Notes under the pieces: generated by a model
Seen by the model: only the letters and a program-made list of their open reading frames with translations
What the model was told of the DNA's origin: nothing
The model's database searches: none
Shown here: one piece after another, positions 20,901-33,600 of the stretch
How positions within the stretch are numbered: the stretch's first letter is position 1
How the letters are laid out: each line of letters starts with the position of its first letter
Source of the DNA: Cenococcum geophilum 1.58
Taxonomy: Eukaryota > Ascomycota > Dothideomycetes > Gloniales > Gloniaceae
DNA: 64,000 nt
NCBI GenBank assembly: GCA_001692895.1
Contig: KV748199.1
Coordinates: 1,550,001 to 1,614,000, forward strand
Reading direction: 5' to 3'
Made by a program: the position numbers and the translations under genes

Positions 20901-23400
20901 GCAGTATTTTTTAAGTACTTATTTAATCCCTTTCTAGAGGGCTTAAAGGGGGTCTTTAAATATAGCCCAGTTAAGCCCCTAAATGCTTTAGAGGAGGCCC
21001 TATAAGTCTAGTTTTTTAAAAATAAGGCGCTAGCGTTCCGCTAGCGGACAGCTAGCGTTATTAATTTAGATGTGGATGGGTATATAGTCTCTTATAAGGG
21101 CCTATTCCTTAACTATATTATAGAAGTTAACTCTTCTATATAGATTTAGAGATATAAATATAAGGTTAATTATACTTTCCTATTACCCTCTTTTCTATAT
21201 AGGCTCTCCTTTTAGTATGGCGAGTATAAGACCTTTAGCTTCAGTTTTAGCTAGTAGGCGTTCCGCCTGTTCTTTACTAGCTATATACTTTCTACCCTAC
21301 CTTAGGTAGTAGGTATTAAAGTTACCTAAGAGTACAATTCCTCCCTTAGCTTCCTTAATGGCCGTTTTAACCTCTAGCTATATCCTAATCTAAGGGCCGT
21401 CTTTACGCGGGTTATAAACGTTAATAATTATAATCTTTAGCCCCTTTAGGCGCACCTAGAGGGCTATAGTAAAGGGGCTATACTATCTACGCTTTTAATA
21501 CGCGGTATTAATATTCTAGCTAATTATAAAGCAGACCTTTATTATAGGGAGGGCGTTATATATAAGTATAAATCCCCTAGGGCAGTATATTAATTTAGTA
21601 TACCTATTATATACTAGCTCCTAGACTATAAGGACCTAATAGTCCGCCAGCGTAACGCTATTAAAGAAGGGGCAACACGCCCCTTAATTTGCATTTCCGT
21701 AGTTATACTAGATAATTATATACTTATTTATTTGGGGTGGGTATAGGCTTATCTATATTTATATCCTACTCCTCTTTATTTTCGCTAGTTACTATTATTA
21801 CTTTATTAGCGTATAGCTAGAGCCTTAATTACAATATATCTCTACTTACTTTATTAATAAAAGATAGTTTGCTTAATCCCCGTTTAAGTGGTTATTCTTA
21901 GGTCCCTAATAATTCTTATTCTCTTTTTTTATTAGTAATAATTATAAAGTTTCCTGGTATTAGGGGTAGGTGTAATATTATTTCTATAGCTTCTTATATA
22001 CGGAGCAACTGCGTTAAAAGGGCCATTCTTTTTATTTAGATGCCTTTAAGGTAGCTTTAGAAAGTCCTACACTCCTTTCTTTACTATACTTTATAGGCTT
22101 TACCGTAATTAACGCAGGATACCCTTTCTTTAGGGCAATCTATAGTGCTATATAGTCCTATATATTATCCGCATTTTATTTATTTTCTATATACGCTTTA
22201 TATATGTCCCTATTAATTATATCTATAGCATTGCTTTATAATTAGGCTGTTCTTAAATAGCCTAGTCTTAAAAAGCTAAGATTTAATAACTATCCCGCTT
22301 TTTATAATTTTATACTAAATTACTTAGGTTAGGACGCCAATTATAAGTATTCCTTTAGTCTTTTTAGGTTCTTTTTAGGCACTACTAGGGCTTACCTAGC
22401 GTTTTGCCTATGCTTTAAGGTTATATAGCTATTAGATCCGGCTAATAGCTACTTTAAGTATAAGGCGCTTTATAGCTTCGTAGATAAATTAAGTTAATTT
22501 TAAGTTGTCTATATTCCTTCCACTATTAATTAGGGTCTTAAGTAGGACCCCAGGTACTTCTAAAAGGTAGTCTTTTCTTAGTATTTTAAGTCCTAGCGTA
22601 TTTAGTCCGTTTAAAATTTAATCCTTTATTATTTAGAAGGGGATATAAACGTCTATATCCCTACTATTAAGGGTACGTACAGCGTATACGCTTAGTATTA
22701 TTCTCTAAATATTCTTAAGGAGCTCCCTTAGTTTATAGCCCTAGGGCTCCTTAAGCTAGACGCGTATGGTCGCTCTCTACGGTGCCGCGACTGCGTTTAC
22801 TGTGCGGGCCGCTTACGCAGCGACAGCTACCTAGGTCTGGCCCTATACCGAAGGAACTCCTAAACCTAAGGGTCCTCCTTTATACGTTTTTTTTTAAATT
22901 TTTATAATGCTAGCTTTAATCCGGTTAAGCTAGGCCTTAGTCTCCTTCTCTTAGGTTATCTAACGCGTTAAGAGGGTTTTAACACGTTATATTACTTTTT
23001 AAATAGTAATAAGTATCTAGTGTTATAGGGTTTCTTCCTCCTCTTTTATAAGATTATCTTTAATTTATCCGAGTGTTTCCTTTAGTTTTTGCCATTACTA
23101 GTTAAGCTGGCAGCTGTCCTTTCTATATTATTACCCTCCTAGTTTATAGTTTAGCTCCCTCGCGTCGCGATTTTCGTGACTCCAGCGGGAAGCTTGCGCC
23201 CCTCCGTCGTCCCCTATACTTTATAGATGGGGGCGACGTGGTTTTATGGGGTCTCTTAGTGCGGGGAATGGGATTCCAATATCGGATTGCTTTATTAAGT
23301 AGTTTTTGGGCTGGTTTCGCTGCTGTTGCGGCTCTCTGCCTAATATATTATATATAAGATATATATAATAGTTTTAGCATATAAAAATATTAGTAGCCTA
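17915..23400 (-). mobile_element. Tad1-like non-LTR retrotransposon (LINE), RIP-degraded
   Basis: Minus-strand remnants appear in LINE order from right to left. ORF1-type zinc knuckle CVNYGKAY (about 22095-22120) is a C-x2-C-x4-H-x4-C knuckle with one Cys and the His changed to Tyr. The apurinic-type endonuclease reads LLGNFNTYYL (about 21310-21340), where families have GDFN. The reverse transcriptase shows TGIP-stop-GSPLSPILFLF (about 19785-19830), the conserved TGIPQGSPLSP block with CAA or CAG turned into a stop. The catalytic box FIDNTN (about 19680-19700) has the second Asp mutated to Asn. Both ends are uncertain, and the copy is inactive. Confidence 0.8.
17945..18010 (+). repeat. Dispersed repeat R, RIP-degraded copy at the LINE 3' end
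   Basis: The core TTGCCCCTCTATAAAGGCGT and the following GCTAGCG match the better-preserved copies at 30535-30580 and 57937-57998 apart from C/T and G/A changes. Lying at the 3' end of the minus-strand LINE, it raises the possibility that repeat R is a LINE 3' tail. Confidence 0.5.
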
Positions 23401-23550
23401 AATATTCTATTTTTATATCTTTAAGCGGCTTTTAGCGGGTAACCGTTATAGAAAAAGCTAGAAATAGAGTGGTAAGACTACTATATAAGTATACGTTCCC
23501 CCTAACCCTCTATAAAATAGAGATTAAAATAAATATATTATAATCTACCG

Positions 23551-26500
23551 TTATAGACTAATAGAAGATTGGAGAAGCTTAACCACGACCTTGTGCCCAT
23601 TCCCCGCCGCCCACGAGAGCGGTGTCTGACCGTAGTCGTCCTTCGAATCGGTGTCCACCTTGCCCGTCTTGAGCAGCAGCTCGACCACGACCTCATGCCC
23701 ATTCTCCGCCGCCCACGAGAGCGGCGTCCGACCATTGTTCCTGCTGTCCTTCGAATCGGCGTCTACCTTACCCGTCTCAAGCAGCAGCTTGACTACGGCC
23801 TCGTGCCCATTCCCCGCCGCCCACGAGAGCGGCGTCCGACCGTAGAAGGTGTCCTTCGAATCGGCGTCCACCTTACCCGTCTGGAGCAGCAGCTTGACCA
23901 CGGCCTCGTGCCCATTCTCCGCCGTCACGAGAGCGGCGTCCGACCATTGTTCTTGTTGTCCTTAAAATCGGCGTCCACCTTGCCCGTCTCGAGCAGCAGC
24001 TTAACTACGGCCTCATGCCCATTCCCCGCCGCCCACGAGAGCGGCGTCCGACCGTAGAAGGTGTCTTCGAATCGGCGTCCACCTTACCCGTCTCGAGCAG
24101 CAGCTTGACCACGGCCTCGTGCCCATTCTCCGCCGTCCACGAAGAGCGGCGTCCGACCATTGTTCTTGTTTTGTCCTTCGAATCGGCGTCCACCTTGCCC
24201 GTCTCGAGCCAGCAGCTTAACCATGGCCTCGTGCCCATTCCCCGCCGCCCACGAGAGAGCGGCCGTCGACCGTTATGTTCTTCGAATCGGCGTCCACCTT
24301 GCCCGGTCTCGAGCAGCAGCTTGACCACGGCCTTGTGCCATCTCCCGCCGCCACGAGAGCGGCGGTCCGACCGGTAGATGTTTGTCCTTCGAATCGACGC
24401 CCACCTTACCACGTCTTCGAGCAGCAGCTTTGACAACGGCCTCGTGCCCATTCTCCGCCCGCCATGAGAGAGCGGCCGTCCGACTGTAGTTGTAGTCCTT
24501 CGAATCGGCGTCCCACTTGCCGTCTCCAGCAGCAGCAGCACATTGACCACAGCCTCGTGCCCACTCCCGGCCGCCCAACGAGGAGCGGCGTCTGAACGTC
24601 GCCTGTTGTCCTTCGAAATCGGCGTCCACCTGGCCCCCGTCTCGGCCAAACCAGCTTGACCATGGCCTCGTAGCCCATTCCACGCCACCACGAGAGCGCG
24701 TCCAACCCGATGTTGTCCCTTCGAATCGGCGTCCACACTTGCCGTCTTGAGCAGCAGCTTGACTATGGCCCTCGTGGCCCATTCCCGCGCCCACGACGAG
24801 AGCGGCGTGCCGACCGTTGTTTGTTCTTCGAATCGGCGTCCACCTTGCCCGTCTCGAGCAGCAGCTTTGACTACGGCCTCGTGCCCATACTTCGCCGCCC
24901 GCAAGAGCGGCGTCTGACCGCAGTAAGCTGTCCTTTTGAATCGGCGTCCACCTTGCCCGTCTCGAGCAGCAGCTTGACCACGGCCTCGTGCCCATTTCCC
25001 GCCGCCCACGAGAGCGGCGTCCGGACCGTCGCTGTCCTTCTTCGAATCGACGTCCACCTTCGCCCGTCTCAAGCCCAGCTTGGCCACGGCCTCGTGTGCC
25101 CATTCTCCGCGCCCGCCAAGAGCGGCGGTCCGACCGTTGCCGTCCTTCGACATCGGTGTCCACCTTGCCCGTCTCGAGCAGCAGCTTGACCACGGCCTCG
25201 TGCCCATACTTCGCCGCCCGCAAGAGCGGCGTCTGACCGCAGTAGCTGTCCTTTGAATCGGCGTCCACCTTACCCGTCTCGAGCAGCAGCTTGACCACGG
25301 CCTCGTGCCCATTCCCGCCGCCCACGAGAGCGGCGTCCGACCGTCGCTGTCCTTCTTCGAATCGACGTCCACCTTGCCCCGTCTCAAGCAGCAGCTTGGC
25401 CACGGCCTCGTGCCCATTCTCCGCCGCCCCGCAAGAGCGGCGTCCGACCGTTGCCGTCCTTCGAATCGGTGTCCACCTTGCCCGTCTCGAGCAGCAGCTT
25501 GACCACGGCCTCGTGCCCATACTTCGCCGCCCGCAAGAGCGGCGTCTGACCGCAGTAGCTGTCCTTTGAATCGGCGTCCACCTTGCCCGTCTCGAGCCAG
25601 CAGCTTGACCACGGCCTCGGGTGGCCCATTCCCCGCCGCCACGAGAGCGGCGTCCGACCGTCGCTGTCCTTCTTCGAATCGACGTCCACCTTGCCCGTCT
25701 CAAGCAGCAGCTTGACCACGGCCTCGTTGCCATTCTCCGCCGCCCGCAAGAGCGGCGTCCGACCGTCGCCGTCCTTCGAATCGGTGTCCACCTTGCCCGT
25801 CTCGAGCAGCAGCTTGACCACGGCCTCGTGCCCATACTTCGCCGCCCGCAAGAGCGGCGTCTGACCGTAGCTGTCCTTTGAATCGGCGTCCACCTTGCCC
25901 GTCTCGAGCAAGCAGCTTGACCACGGCCTCGTGCCCATTCCCCGCCGCCCACGAGAGCGGCGTCCGACAGTCGCTGCCGTTCTTCGAATCGACGTCCACC
26001 TTGCCCGTCTCGAGCAGCAGCTTGACCACGGCCTCGTGCCCATTCCCCGCCGCCCACAAGAGCGGCGTCTGACCGTCGCTGTCCTTCGAATCGGCGTCCA
26101 CCTTGCCCATCTCGAGCAGGCAGCTTGACCACGGCCTCGTGCCCATTCTCCGCCGCCCACAAGAGCGGCGTCTGACCGTCGCTGTCCTTCGAATCGGTGT
26201 CCACCTTGCCCGTCTCGAGCAGCAGCTTGACCACAGCCTCGTGCCCATTCCTCGCCGCCCACGAGAGCGCGTCTGACGGTAGTTGTCCTTCGAATCGGCG
26301 TCGACCTTGCCCGTCTCAAGCAGCAGCTTGACCACGGCCTCGTGCCCATTCCTCGCCGCCCATGAGAGCGGCGTCCGACCATCACTGGCCTTTGAGTCGG
26401 CATCAACCTTGCCGGAGTCCAGCAGCAGCTTGACCACGGCCTCGTGCCCGTTCCCAGCGGCCCACCACAGCGGCGTCCGGCCGTCTTCATCTGTTGCATT

Positions 26501-28867
26501 CGTATCCACTGCCTTCCCTTTAAATAGTCTGAGCAGCAGGTTGTACATAACTGGCTCTTGCTCTGAAGTGCACAAGATGTGCTGCAGCCAATATGATTTC
26601 GCATAAGAGAAAAAGTGAAACTCATCCACTAAACGAGGTTTAAAAAGCGTTCTCGTTTCGGCAAGAGTTTTGCTAATGTCATAGTTAGGCCGTTTCCTGG
26701 ACTTTAAGAGCCTTAATGTGAGATTTTGAACACTGTTTGAAGAGTCTAGGGTTGAACGAATAATCGTGGATGGCGCTGACCCAGTCATTATTTGCGGAAC
26801 CACCATAGTGGAGAGCTGGGTTTCGAAAACGCCGTAACTGAGGTAGGTAATAATAATGTCTGCCATTTTCCTCTCTGCACTATTAATTGTAAATGCTATG
26901 TTGGATAAATCTTCAGAACCACTAAGGAGGAATTGCTTGACGCTGTGGTGCACGAGTCGTATAGTCAGCTCCTCTTTATTAACAGTGAGGAGGCATCTGC
27001 AGCATGTTAATGTCGAATATACGTCATTTAGAAGCCTTGCCGGGTTCCAGACAGCATCTCCAGGCACTACGCTTAAGGCTTCTCGGAGCTCCTCTGTTGT
27101 TAACGGACGGCGAGCTACAGTAACGAGCTCTAGTATCCGCCTCTGATAAGGCCCTCCCAATCCTTCCGATCTCCGTAGAATACGAGAAAACGTTTCTGAA
27201 AGATCCTTAGGAAGATCTGCTAGGGCATCCCGAATGTCGTCATCCGTTTTCATGGCGCACAACGATTCGATTTGGAGAGCCACCCAGAGGAACATTCCTT
27301 GAGATCCTTCTAAGAGAGCATCTTGTATTTCCAGTATAAGGGCAGGATTCCCTATCACCAGCTTTCTAGACTCTATGCAGCTCTCTAACTCTGCCCCAAT
27401 AAATACCTCAATATCGGGATTATCATCAGGAATTGAAAATATTGTGGCGTTATTGAACTGTTCTGGACTCAATTTTAAGGCGTTGTTGGGCTCCAGTCTT
27501 AGTGAAACACAGAAAAGCAGTATGAATGTGTTCTGGAGCTTCCGGAGTTCTTGAACCAATATTTTCCCCTCTGCATAGTCACATTCATCCAGCCCGTTAA
27601 GGATGAAGTACGCTTTGCAGTCAGGTGGAAGGGCGCGTTTAATTAAATAAAATATTCTTTTAAAATCCGGGGCTGAAGTAGTCTCATCAAGCAATTCCGC
27701 CACTATTGAAAGGTCTAAAATTGGGCGCAGTAATTGTCGGGCCAGAGAACCAATAATTGTCCGGGCTTTTAAGCTTTCGGGGATATCGTGCCTGCAAAAG
27801 AAGTATGCCACTGTAATATCCTTACTTTGAATATAAAGATTTAGATTATCGACAATATTGGCTAGTAAAACGGACTTTCCAGATCCAAACTTGCCTATAT
27901 ACATAAGCGTACAGGAGTCTGCTCGGCCTTTCCAGGTTTGGTATTCGGCAGTCTGATTGAATAGCGTTGCGTTTCCAACTTTTCGAGTCTGCTTCCACGT
28001 TGTCTCATAATCGTAAACGGAGCAAAGATCGAGCACTTGTAGATTTATCTTTATCTTTTGCTGGAACGACCTAGATTCGAAAAACCTAATCGAAAGAGTT
28101 CTGAATCGGGAGTTCTCTTGGGCTTCCTCCTCAATCTTCTTGGCCATCTGCAGGTTCACCTCCTCTTTAATCGTATTCGCCCAGAGGTCAAGCTCCGATT
28201 GGTAAGTCTTCATGTCAGAGTCGCTTAGAGTAGATGCAAATTGCCCAAAGGTCGACTTCTGAGTGAACCTCAACAACTGATGACAAAGGCGAACCGCCAC
28301 AATGAAATATTCAGACAGGTATGATTGTAGATTCTTGGATCGGGGATACAGCAAGGCCATCATTTGGTAACGGGGGGCCGAGCGACCGACGGTCATGAGG
28401 AGCGTCGACATCTTTTCAAGGTAGGAACAGAAGTTTACTATTAACTACGAAGATATCAGTAGAGAACATAGCTGAGGTCAAAAGGCACCAACAAGCAATG
28501 ACATTCGCACTAGCGACCAGACGCCAGATGCAATTATGTTCTGGGCGCTGCCTACTACAATGTCCCCGAGCGCAGCATACTGCTGGACAGCTTGTAGGAA
28601 ATTGATCAAGCGAGGTCCAAAACAACGCCGGCCGCCGACCTTGCGGTCAATCTCGGCTGTGAGTCGCATGACATCTTTGGGATCTGGAGGAGAATCGCAC
28701 GATTGGGACCTATAGGTACGGAAGGTAGTTTTCTGCTCGCTCGAGAGGTCCGCTTCGAACTGTGAAACAGCTTGCGCCAGGCGAATTTCGGGCTTCAGCC
28801 GTGAAATATTTGCCAGAACAGACATGGGGTGACGCCCTGAAAGGCTACGAATAACGGAGCGTATCAA
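23551..28867 (-). CDS. STAND/NLR-type protein: N-terminal STAND domain, NACHT, long ankyrin array (frame-broken)
   Basis: Exon 1 is 28867-28489. An inferred 51 bp phase-1 intron (28488-28438) joins it to exon 2 from 28437, whose frame is intact to about 26300. The N-terminal 250 residues resemble the helical domain found before NACHT in fungal STAND proteins (DUF7708-type, from memory), with FLQAVQQYAALGDIVVGSAQ as a conserved stretch. NACHT follows, with Walker A GKFGSGKSVL and Walker B YFILNGLDECD, then a helical linker and ankyrin repeats (GHEAVVKLLLETGKVDADSK). It is probably a cytosolic signal-sensing switch ATPase in non-self recognition; that role is inference. Between about 24,000 and 26,300 many one-base insertions or losses break the frame, yet the last repeat and a natural end (KLLQSSISL, stop at 23551) survive. 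It could be a pseudogene or a mis-assembled repeat array. The start could also be the Met at 28825. Confidence 0.8.
23569..26500 (-). repeat. Ankyrin-repeat DNA array, about 28 units of roughly 102 bp
   Basis: Minus-strand units encode 34-residue ankyrin repeats of the form DGRTPLSWAAGNGHEAVVKL plus LLETGKVDADSK. Units are almost identical in DNA, implying recent expansion or gene conversion. Frame-shifting one-base insertions and deletions are concentrated at about 24,050-25,650. Confidence 0.85.
24885..25995 (-). repeat. Higher-order repeat of three ankyrin units
   Basis: The block beginning CATACTTCGCCGCCCGCAAG recurs near 24886, 25205, 25518 and 25829, about 311-318 bp apart. Each block holds the same ordered set of three ankyrin variants: KYGHEAVV, then N/GHEAVA or ENGNEAVV, then a unit with an extra Lys (DSKKDSDG). 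In-frame spacing would be 309 bp, so the longer spacings measure inserted bases. Confidence 0.75.
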
Positions 28868-29574
28868 GCTTGCATGCGAGAGCTTCCCTAGAATTGGGAG
28901 AAGATGGAATTAGGGTTGAGCCCTGGAGCTACTTAACACGCGCCGGTTAGTTTGAGCACGGGACTCGGCATGGCCTAACTTCCTGCACAGCGGTGCACTA
29001 ATTAGCAAGAGGGATAGCAAATGTTACCGGGAACAGTTACTAAAGCATTTTCAGAGAGTAGCTTATGCCTAACCTCCAAACTTGAGCATCCGCTGTAAAC
29101 CCAGATCTGAACGTGAGATTCTCACAGCACAGTACGGCTTGGGAAATTGTTGCTGTTCAGCTGCAGGAAAATCGTACTTCTGGCACACAAATTAGCGTGG
29201 AAGCCTCTGGGCTTTTGCCTGCGCTAGCAGGACTATATCTTTGAGGAGCGAGCCTTGTTGATCTGGAATGTTCATCCGAGGATTTCCCGAGCCGCAGCAC
29301 GCGCTTTCTGCGCACGGACTTCGCGGCAAGTCTTGGCATGCACTTTATCCCTTCGTCTGGCAAAACGGACTTTTCGTATTGGGCGCTTTAGGCGCTCCTG
29401 CCTGGGTTAGCATGCTGCAGGCACCCTAGCTAGCGTGATTTTATTAGCAAACCTCACCAAAACGCGTCAATATTGCGATGCCGATGAAATACTGCAGAAG
29501 GCCACCACCAAAAACACCTCTATATATATATATTTTTTAAGGAAGTTGGGTAAAAAGTCGCGATATATGACGCC
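28868..29574. other. Upstream region of the NACHT-ankyrin gene, with a fragment of repeat R
   Basis: I see no gene. Positions 29218-29275 share GCGCTAGCAGG, then TATCTTTGAGGAGCGAG and TTGATCTGGAA, with the repeat R copy at 35968-36085, in the same orientation. The region presumably holds the promoter of the minus-strand gene; I see no decisive core element. Confidence 0.55.
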
Positions 29575-30350
29575 ATGACTGCAGGTTTCCGCCCTTCCTC
29601 CATTAACCGGCTGGTGATTGTGTGGGAAAATCCTCCATCAGAGTCCTCCCCCAAATTACTACCACCTATCTACTTTATACGCGTTCTTAACGCTAATGAG
29701 GATAAGCCAGTAAAGGACCAGCCTAAGGTTATAAGGGAGGACGTGCTATATACGTTAAATAAGGTGTATCAAGTGCTACAAGTGGTTGAACGGTTCAACC
29801 AGCGGTTATTCGATATCCAAGCGTCAATGAGGCGCCAGCACCCTTGCTACCGCACTGACCAGAGGCTTTAACACCAAGCTTTACATAGTATCCCATGCAA
29901 CGTTGGTGTCCTACCGCAGGTGGTCCGTGCGGAACACCAAAATCAGAACTGCGCAGAAACTTCGTAGAAACTTCGCAGAATTCCGTTCTGTAAAGGGGGG
30001 CTGCTGGAACGCCTATTCCAAACAAATCTCCACCAAGAATTGAGTGCAGATATCAAAATATACAATGTGTTGAGCTTTATATTCCTTATTACGACTCTAA
30101 GATCCTAACGATCTAATTGGCTAGAGCTTATCGATAAGAATAGGACACGAATCAACGTTGCAAGGGATAGAGCCTCTAGATTGGCTTATGAGGTGCATAT
30201 ACGAAAAGTCCATGAAAAACTTGCCAGACGAAGGGATCCAGCCCACCCCAAACAAGGTACCCTTAAGTACGCTAACCCATTGCACAGCGCTTAGCGCTTA
30301 GCGCGAACTAACTCTCCAAGCCTTACAGTCGACCACACAGTGCAAACCAT
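29575..30350 (+). pseudogene. Broken unrecognised open frames, probably a transposon-derived remnant
   Basis: A 98-codon frame (29575-29871) includes VLYTLNKVYQVLQVVERFNQ. A second open stretch near 30127-30300 includes RINVARDRASRLAYEVHIRK. They are in different frames, are separated by stops, and have coding-like composition rich in Arg, Lys and Gln. I do not recognise the family. The style resembles a decayed mobile-element protein, but nothing in the sequence proves it. Confidence 0.3.
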
Positions 30351-30477
30351 GTCATGTGCACCGCGTCCTTAGAATATAGAGTATTCTTTTTCTGTAGCCT
30401 TTAATTTTACCCTTACTAGTTACTGTCCATTAAGAAATCAGTGTCTATATTATTACACATATATCAACTTTCTGCCA

Positions 30478-30590
30478 CACTCTGTCAAGTATTGAGACCG
30501 GGCTCGGTAGGGAGCTTATTAGCACGAGATTCACTAGCTCTTCGCCCCTCCACAAGGGTATGGCCGTAGCGGGTCGATCCCAAACTTATC
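30478..30590 (+). repeat. Dispersed repeat R, best-preserved copy, upstream of the HET-lipase-NACHT-ankyrin gene
   Basis: It contains GGTAGGGAGCTTATTAG, then CTCTTCGCCCCTCCACAAGG and GTAGCGGGTCG. Related copies lie at about 111-200, 17945-18010, 57937-57998 (same orientation) and 29218-29275, 35968-36085, 63055-63105 (opposite orientation). Confidence 0.65.
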
Positions 30591-30689
30591 CTTAACATCA
30601 AATAGATAGACACAGTTGCGCTGGCTTAATGTAAGTCATCATATCCCTATCTTCACATTCTCTAATACGCTTTTACTAACTTCAGCAAA

Positions 30690-33600
30690 ATGCGACTTCT
30701 GAAACTTCAAGACGACGGTGAGCTCAGCCTAGCCGAGTTCGTTGGCGATAATATTCCGCCCTACGCTATTCTTTCGCATACTTGGGGAGATGACCACGAA
30801 GAGGTTACCTTTAAAGACCTAGTGGATGGTTCGGGTAAGAGCAAAACTGGCTATACAAAGATCAGGTTCTGCACGACGCAAGCTGCGAAAGACGGCCTCC
30901 AATACTTCTGGGCCGACACTTGCTGTATCGACAAATCAAGCAGCGCGGAGCTTTCAGAGGCTATCAACTCCATGTTCCTCTGGTACCATCATGCGACTAC
31001 ATGCTACGTATATCTATCCGATGTTTCGATCAATGGCGCTATCGGGAACAGCCCGTCCTCTCCGCGGGCATGGAGACAAGCCTTTCAACAGAGCAGATGG
31101 TTTACTCGGGGATGGACGCTTCAAGAGCTTGTTGCTCCAACGTCTGTCGAGTTTTTTTCTGTGGAGAGCAAGCGACTTGGGGACAAAATTTCACTCGTGC
31201 AAGAAATTCGCGACATCACGGGAATTCCTGTTCAAGCTCTACAAGGAAGCCCTCTATCTCGGTTCAGCGTTGATGAGCGAATGTCGTGGGCAGAAAGACG
31301 CGAGACGAAACGCGAAGAAGACGCGGCATACTCTCTGCTAGGCATTTTCGACATCCATATGCCACTCCTATACGGCGAAGGACGGAAGAAGGCGCTGATT
31401 CGGCTTCAGAAGGAGATCAAAGAGTCTTTGGAGGATGAATTGCCTGCTCTACCACTGGTGCTCTCCACAAGAAAACCAAAGCGAAACCGCGAACCCTTTT
31501 CGACCGTACCACTCAGCCAAGATCCTAACTTTATGGATCGCTCCGACAGCTGTCGTCAAATGATCCCCCCAATTGGCTTGACGGTCGTAGTCAATCCGGA
31601 CGAGCCATCTCTGGAGTAAGCTCCTAAATATAGTATCCACCTCATGCGCCGCTGACTGAAAAGCATCATATTTGTCCATGGATTCACAGGCCACCCCAAG
31701 CTGACCTGGACTCACCAGAGGGGAGATATGAGGCACCGCGCCTCCTATGACGATTTAACCGAGCCAGCTTCGAAAATCCGAAAACTCAATTCATCCTCCA
31801 AGCCGCATCAGGAAGACTTCCGTGCTGCTATATACTGGCCGAGAGACCTGATTCCGTTCATTACTCCCAATGCGCGAGTCTTGACTTACGGTTATGATAC
31901 ACACATGAGACACGAGCTGGAACCTCCCAGGAATGGCAACACAATCTACGACATTGCGTGGGATTTTCTGGTTGCTCTAGAGGCTGCACGTCGGACAGAG
32001 CCAACGAGACCTGCATTATTCGTGGTACACAGTCTAGGAGGGATCGTTGTTAAGGAGATGCTGTGGAGGTCAAGCGGCTGCCATCGAGGCCGGACCCATC
32101 TCCGGAACATCTTCGAATCCACGATCGGTATGATATTCTTTGGCACCCCACACGGCGGCGCCGATGCCCGTGGCACTCTCCAACATATTGCTGAGAAGGC
32201 TATCCAAGCCACCGGATGTTCCGTCGATAAGCAAATCATTAATACACTTTTGCCGTCGGCCGAACGCCTTAGGGAGCTGAGAGACGAGTTTGGGCCGATG
32301 GCCCATGAACAAAATTGGATCATACACTCCTTCCAGGAACAATTGGGTGTCGCGCTTCTCGGTGGTCATAAGGTAAGTGCGTTAACATACTCCGTTACAT
32401 TGCTAATCATGCTTGCAGGTCGTCGAGGATACATCCTCCTATCTAAACCTCCCAGCTATCGAGATTTCCGAGCATATCAGCCGCAATCATATGGAAATGT
32501 GTCGCTTTACGGGACTCAATGACGTCGAATACAGAAAAGTTGCTTCCGCTCTCTACAGGATAATAGGCCCGGTCTACAGTCAACCCAGGAGAGGGGAGAA
32601 GCTGTCACTCAACGAAGAGCAAAAAAGAATGCTATTTAACTCGTTAAGATTTGACCAAATCGATGCGCGTCAGATGACCATTAAGAACGCTCACGCCAAG
32701 ACATGNAAATGGCTTCTAAAAAATACCGAATACGTCGACTGGCTTGATGCCACTAAACTGGGCGAACACTACGGCTTCTTGTGGATCAAAGGGAAGCCTG
32801 GAACCGGAAAGTCAACATTAATGAAATATGCTCTTGCTAATGCCCGTAAGACGATGACGGACCGGATCGTCATCTCATTCTTCTTCAATGCAAGAGGTGA
32901 AGGTCTGGAGAAGTCCACGATCGGGACATACCAATCGCTCTTACTGCAACTTCTCGAACGACTCCCAGCGCTTCAGTGCATCTTTAACTCTCTCGGTCTC
33001 TTAATCTCAAGCATCAGCACGTCCCACCAATGGAGCATCGAATCACTGAAAACGCTGTTAGAACAAGCTATACAAAGTCTTGGAGAGTCCTCTGTGGTAT
33101 GTTTTATCGACGCCTTAGATGAATGCGAGGAACGTCAGATCCGGGACATGATATCATTTTTTGAACACCTTAGCGAGCTCGCTATATCAGCCGGTGTTAA
33201 ATTCCAAGTCTGTTTTTCAAGCAGGCACTACCCGCACATTACAATCCGAAAAAACCTAGATCTGGTTCTGGAAGGGCAAGAAGGACACAACCAGGATATA
33301 ACGAACTACCTAGATAGCGAGTTAAAGATTGGACATAGTAAGGTTGCCGAGCAGATCCGAATAAAACTTCAAGAAAAAGCCTTAGGGATTTTTATGTGGG
33401 TTATTCTCGTGGTAGGGATACTGAATAAAGAATATGACAGTGGCCGCATATATATGCTTCGGCGAAGACTCCGGGAGATCCCTGGTGACCTACACGAGCT
33501 ATTTCGCGATATTTTAACACGCGACTCCGACAATAGAGACGAACTAATTTTGTGTATTCAGTGGGTTCTCTTTTCAAGGCAACCATTAAGTCCGGAGGAG

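Noticed and set aside
1..23500. Centromere, because of the extreme AT content
   Set aside because: The AT bias is explained by RIP on identifiable retroelements; nothing specific to a centromere can be shown from sequence alone.
24885..25995. Regular repeats that might suggest a CRISPR-like or satellite array
   Set aside because: Units are coding ankyrin repeats without unique spacers, and the context is eukaryotic.
23569..26234. Many overlapping long frames on both strands, including plus-strand proteins rich in SSSSLTTASCPF or RRPRERRPT
   Set aside because: They are other-frame shadows of the GC-rich ankyrin DNA repeat; only the minus-strand frame gives ankyrin consensus.
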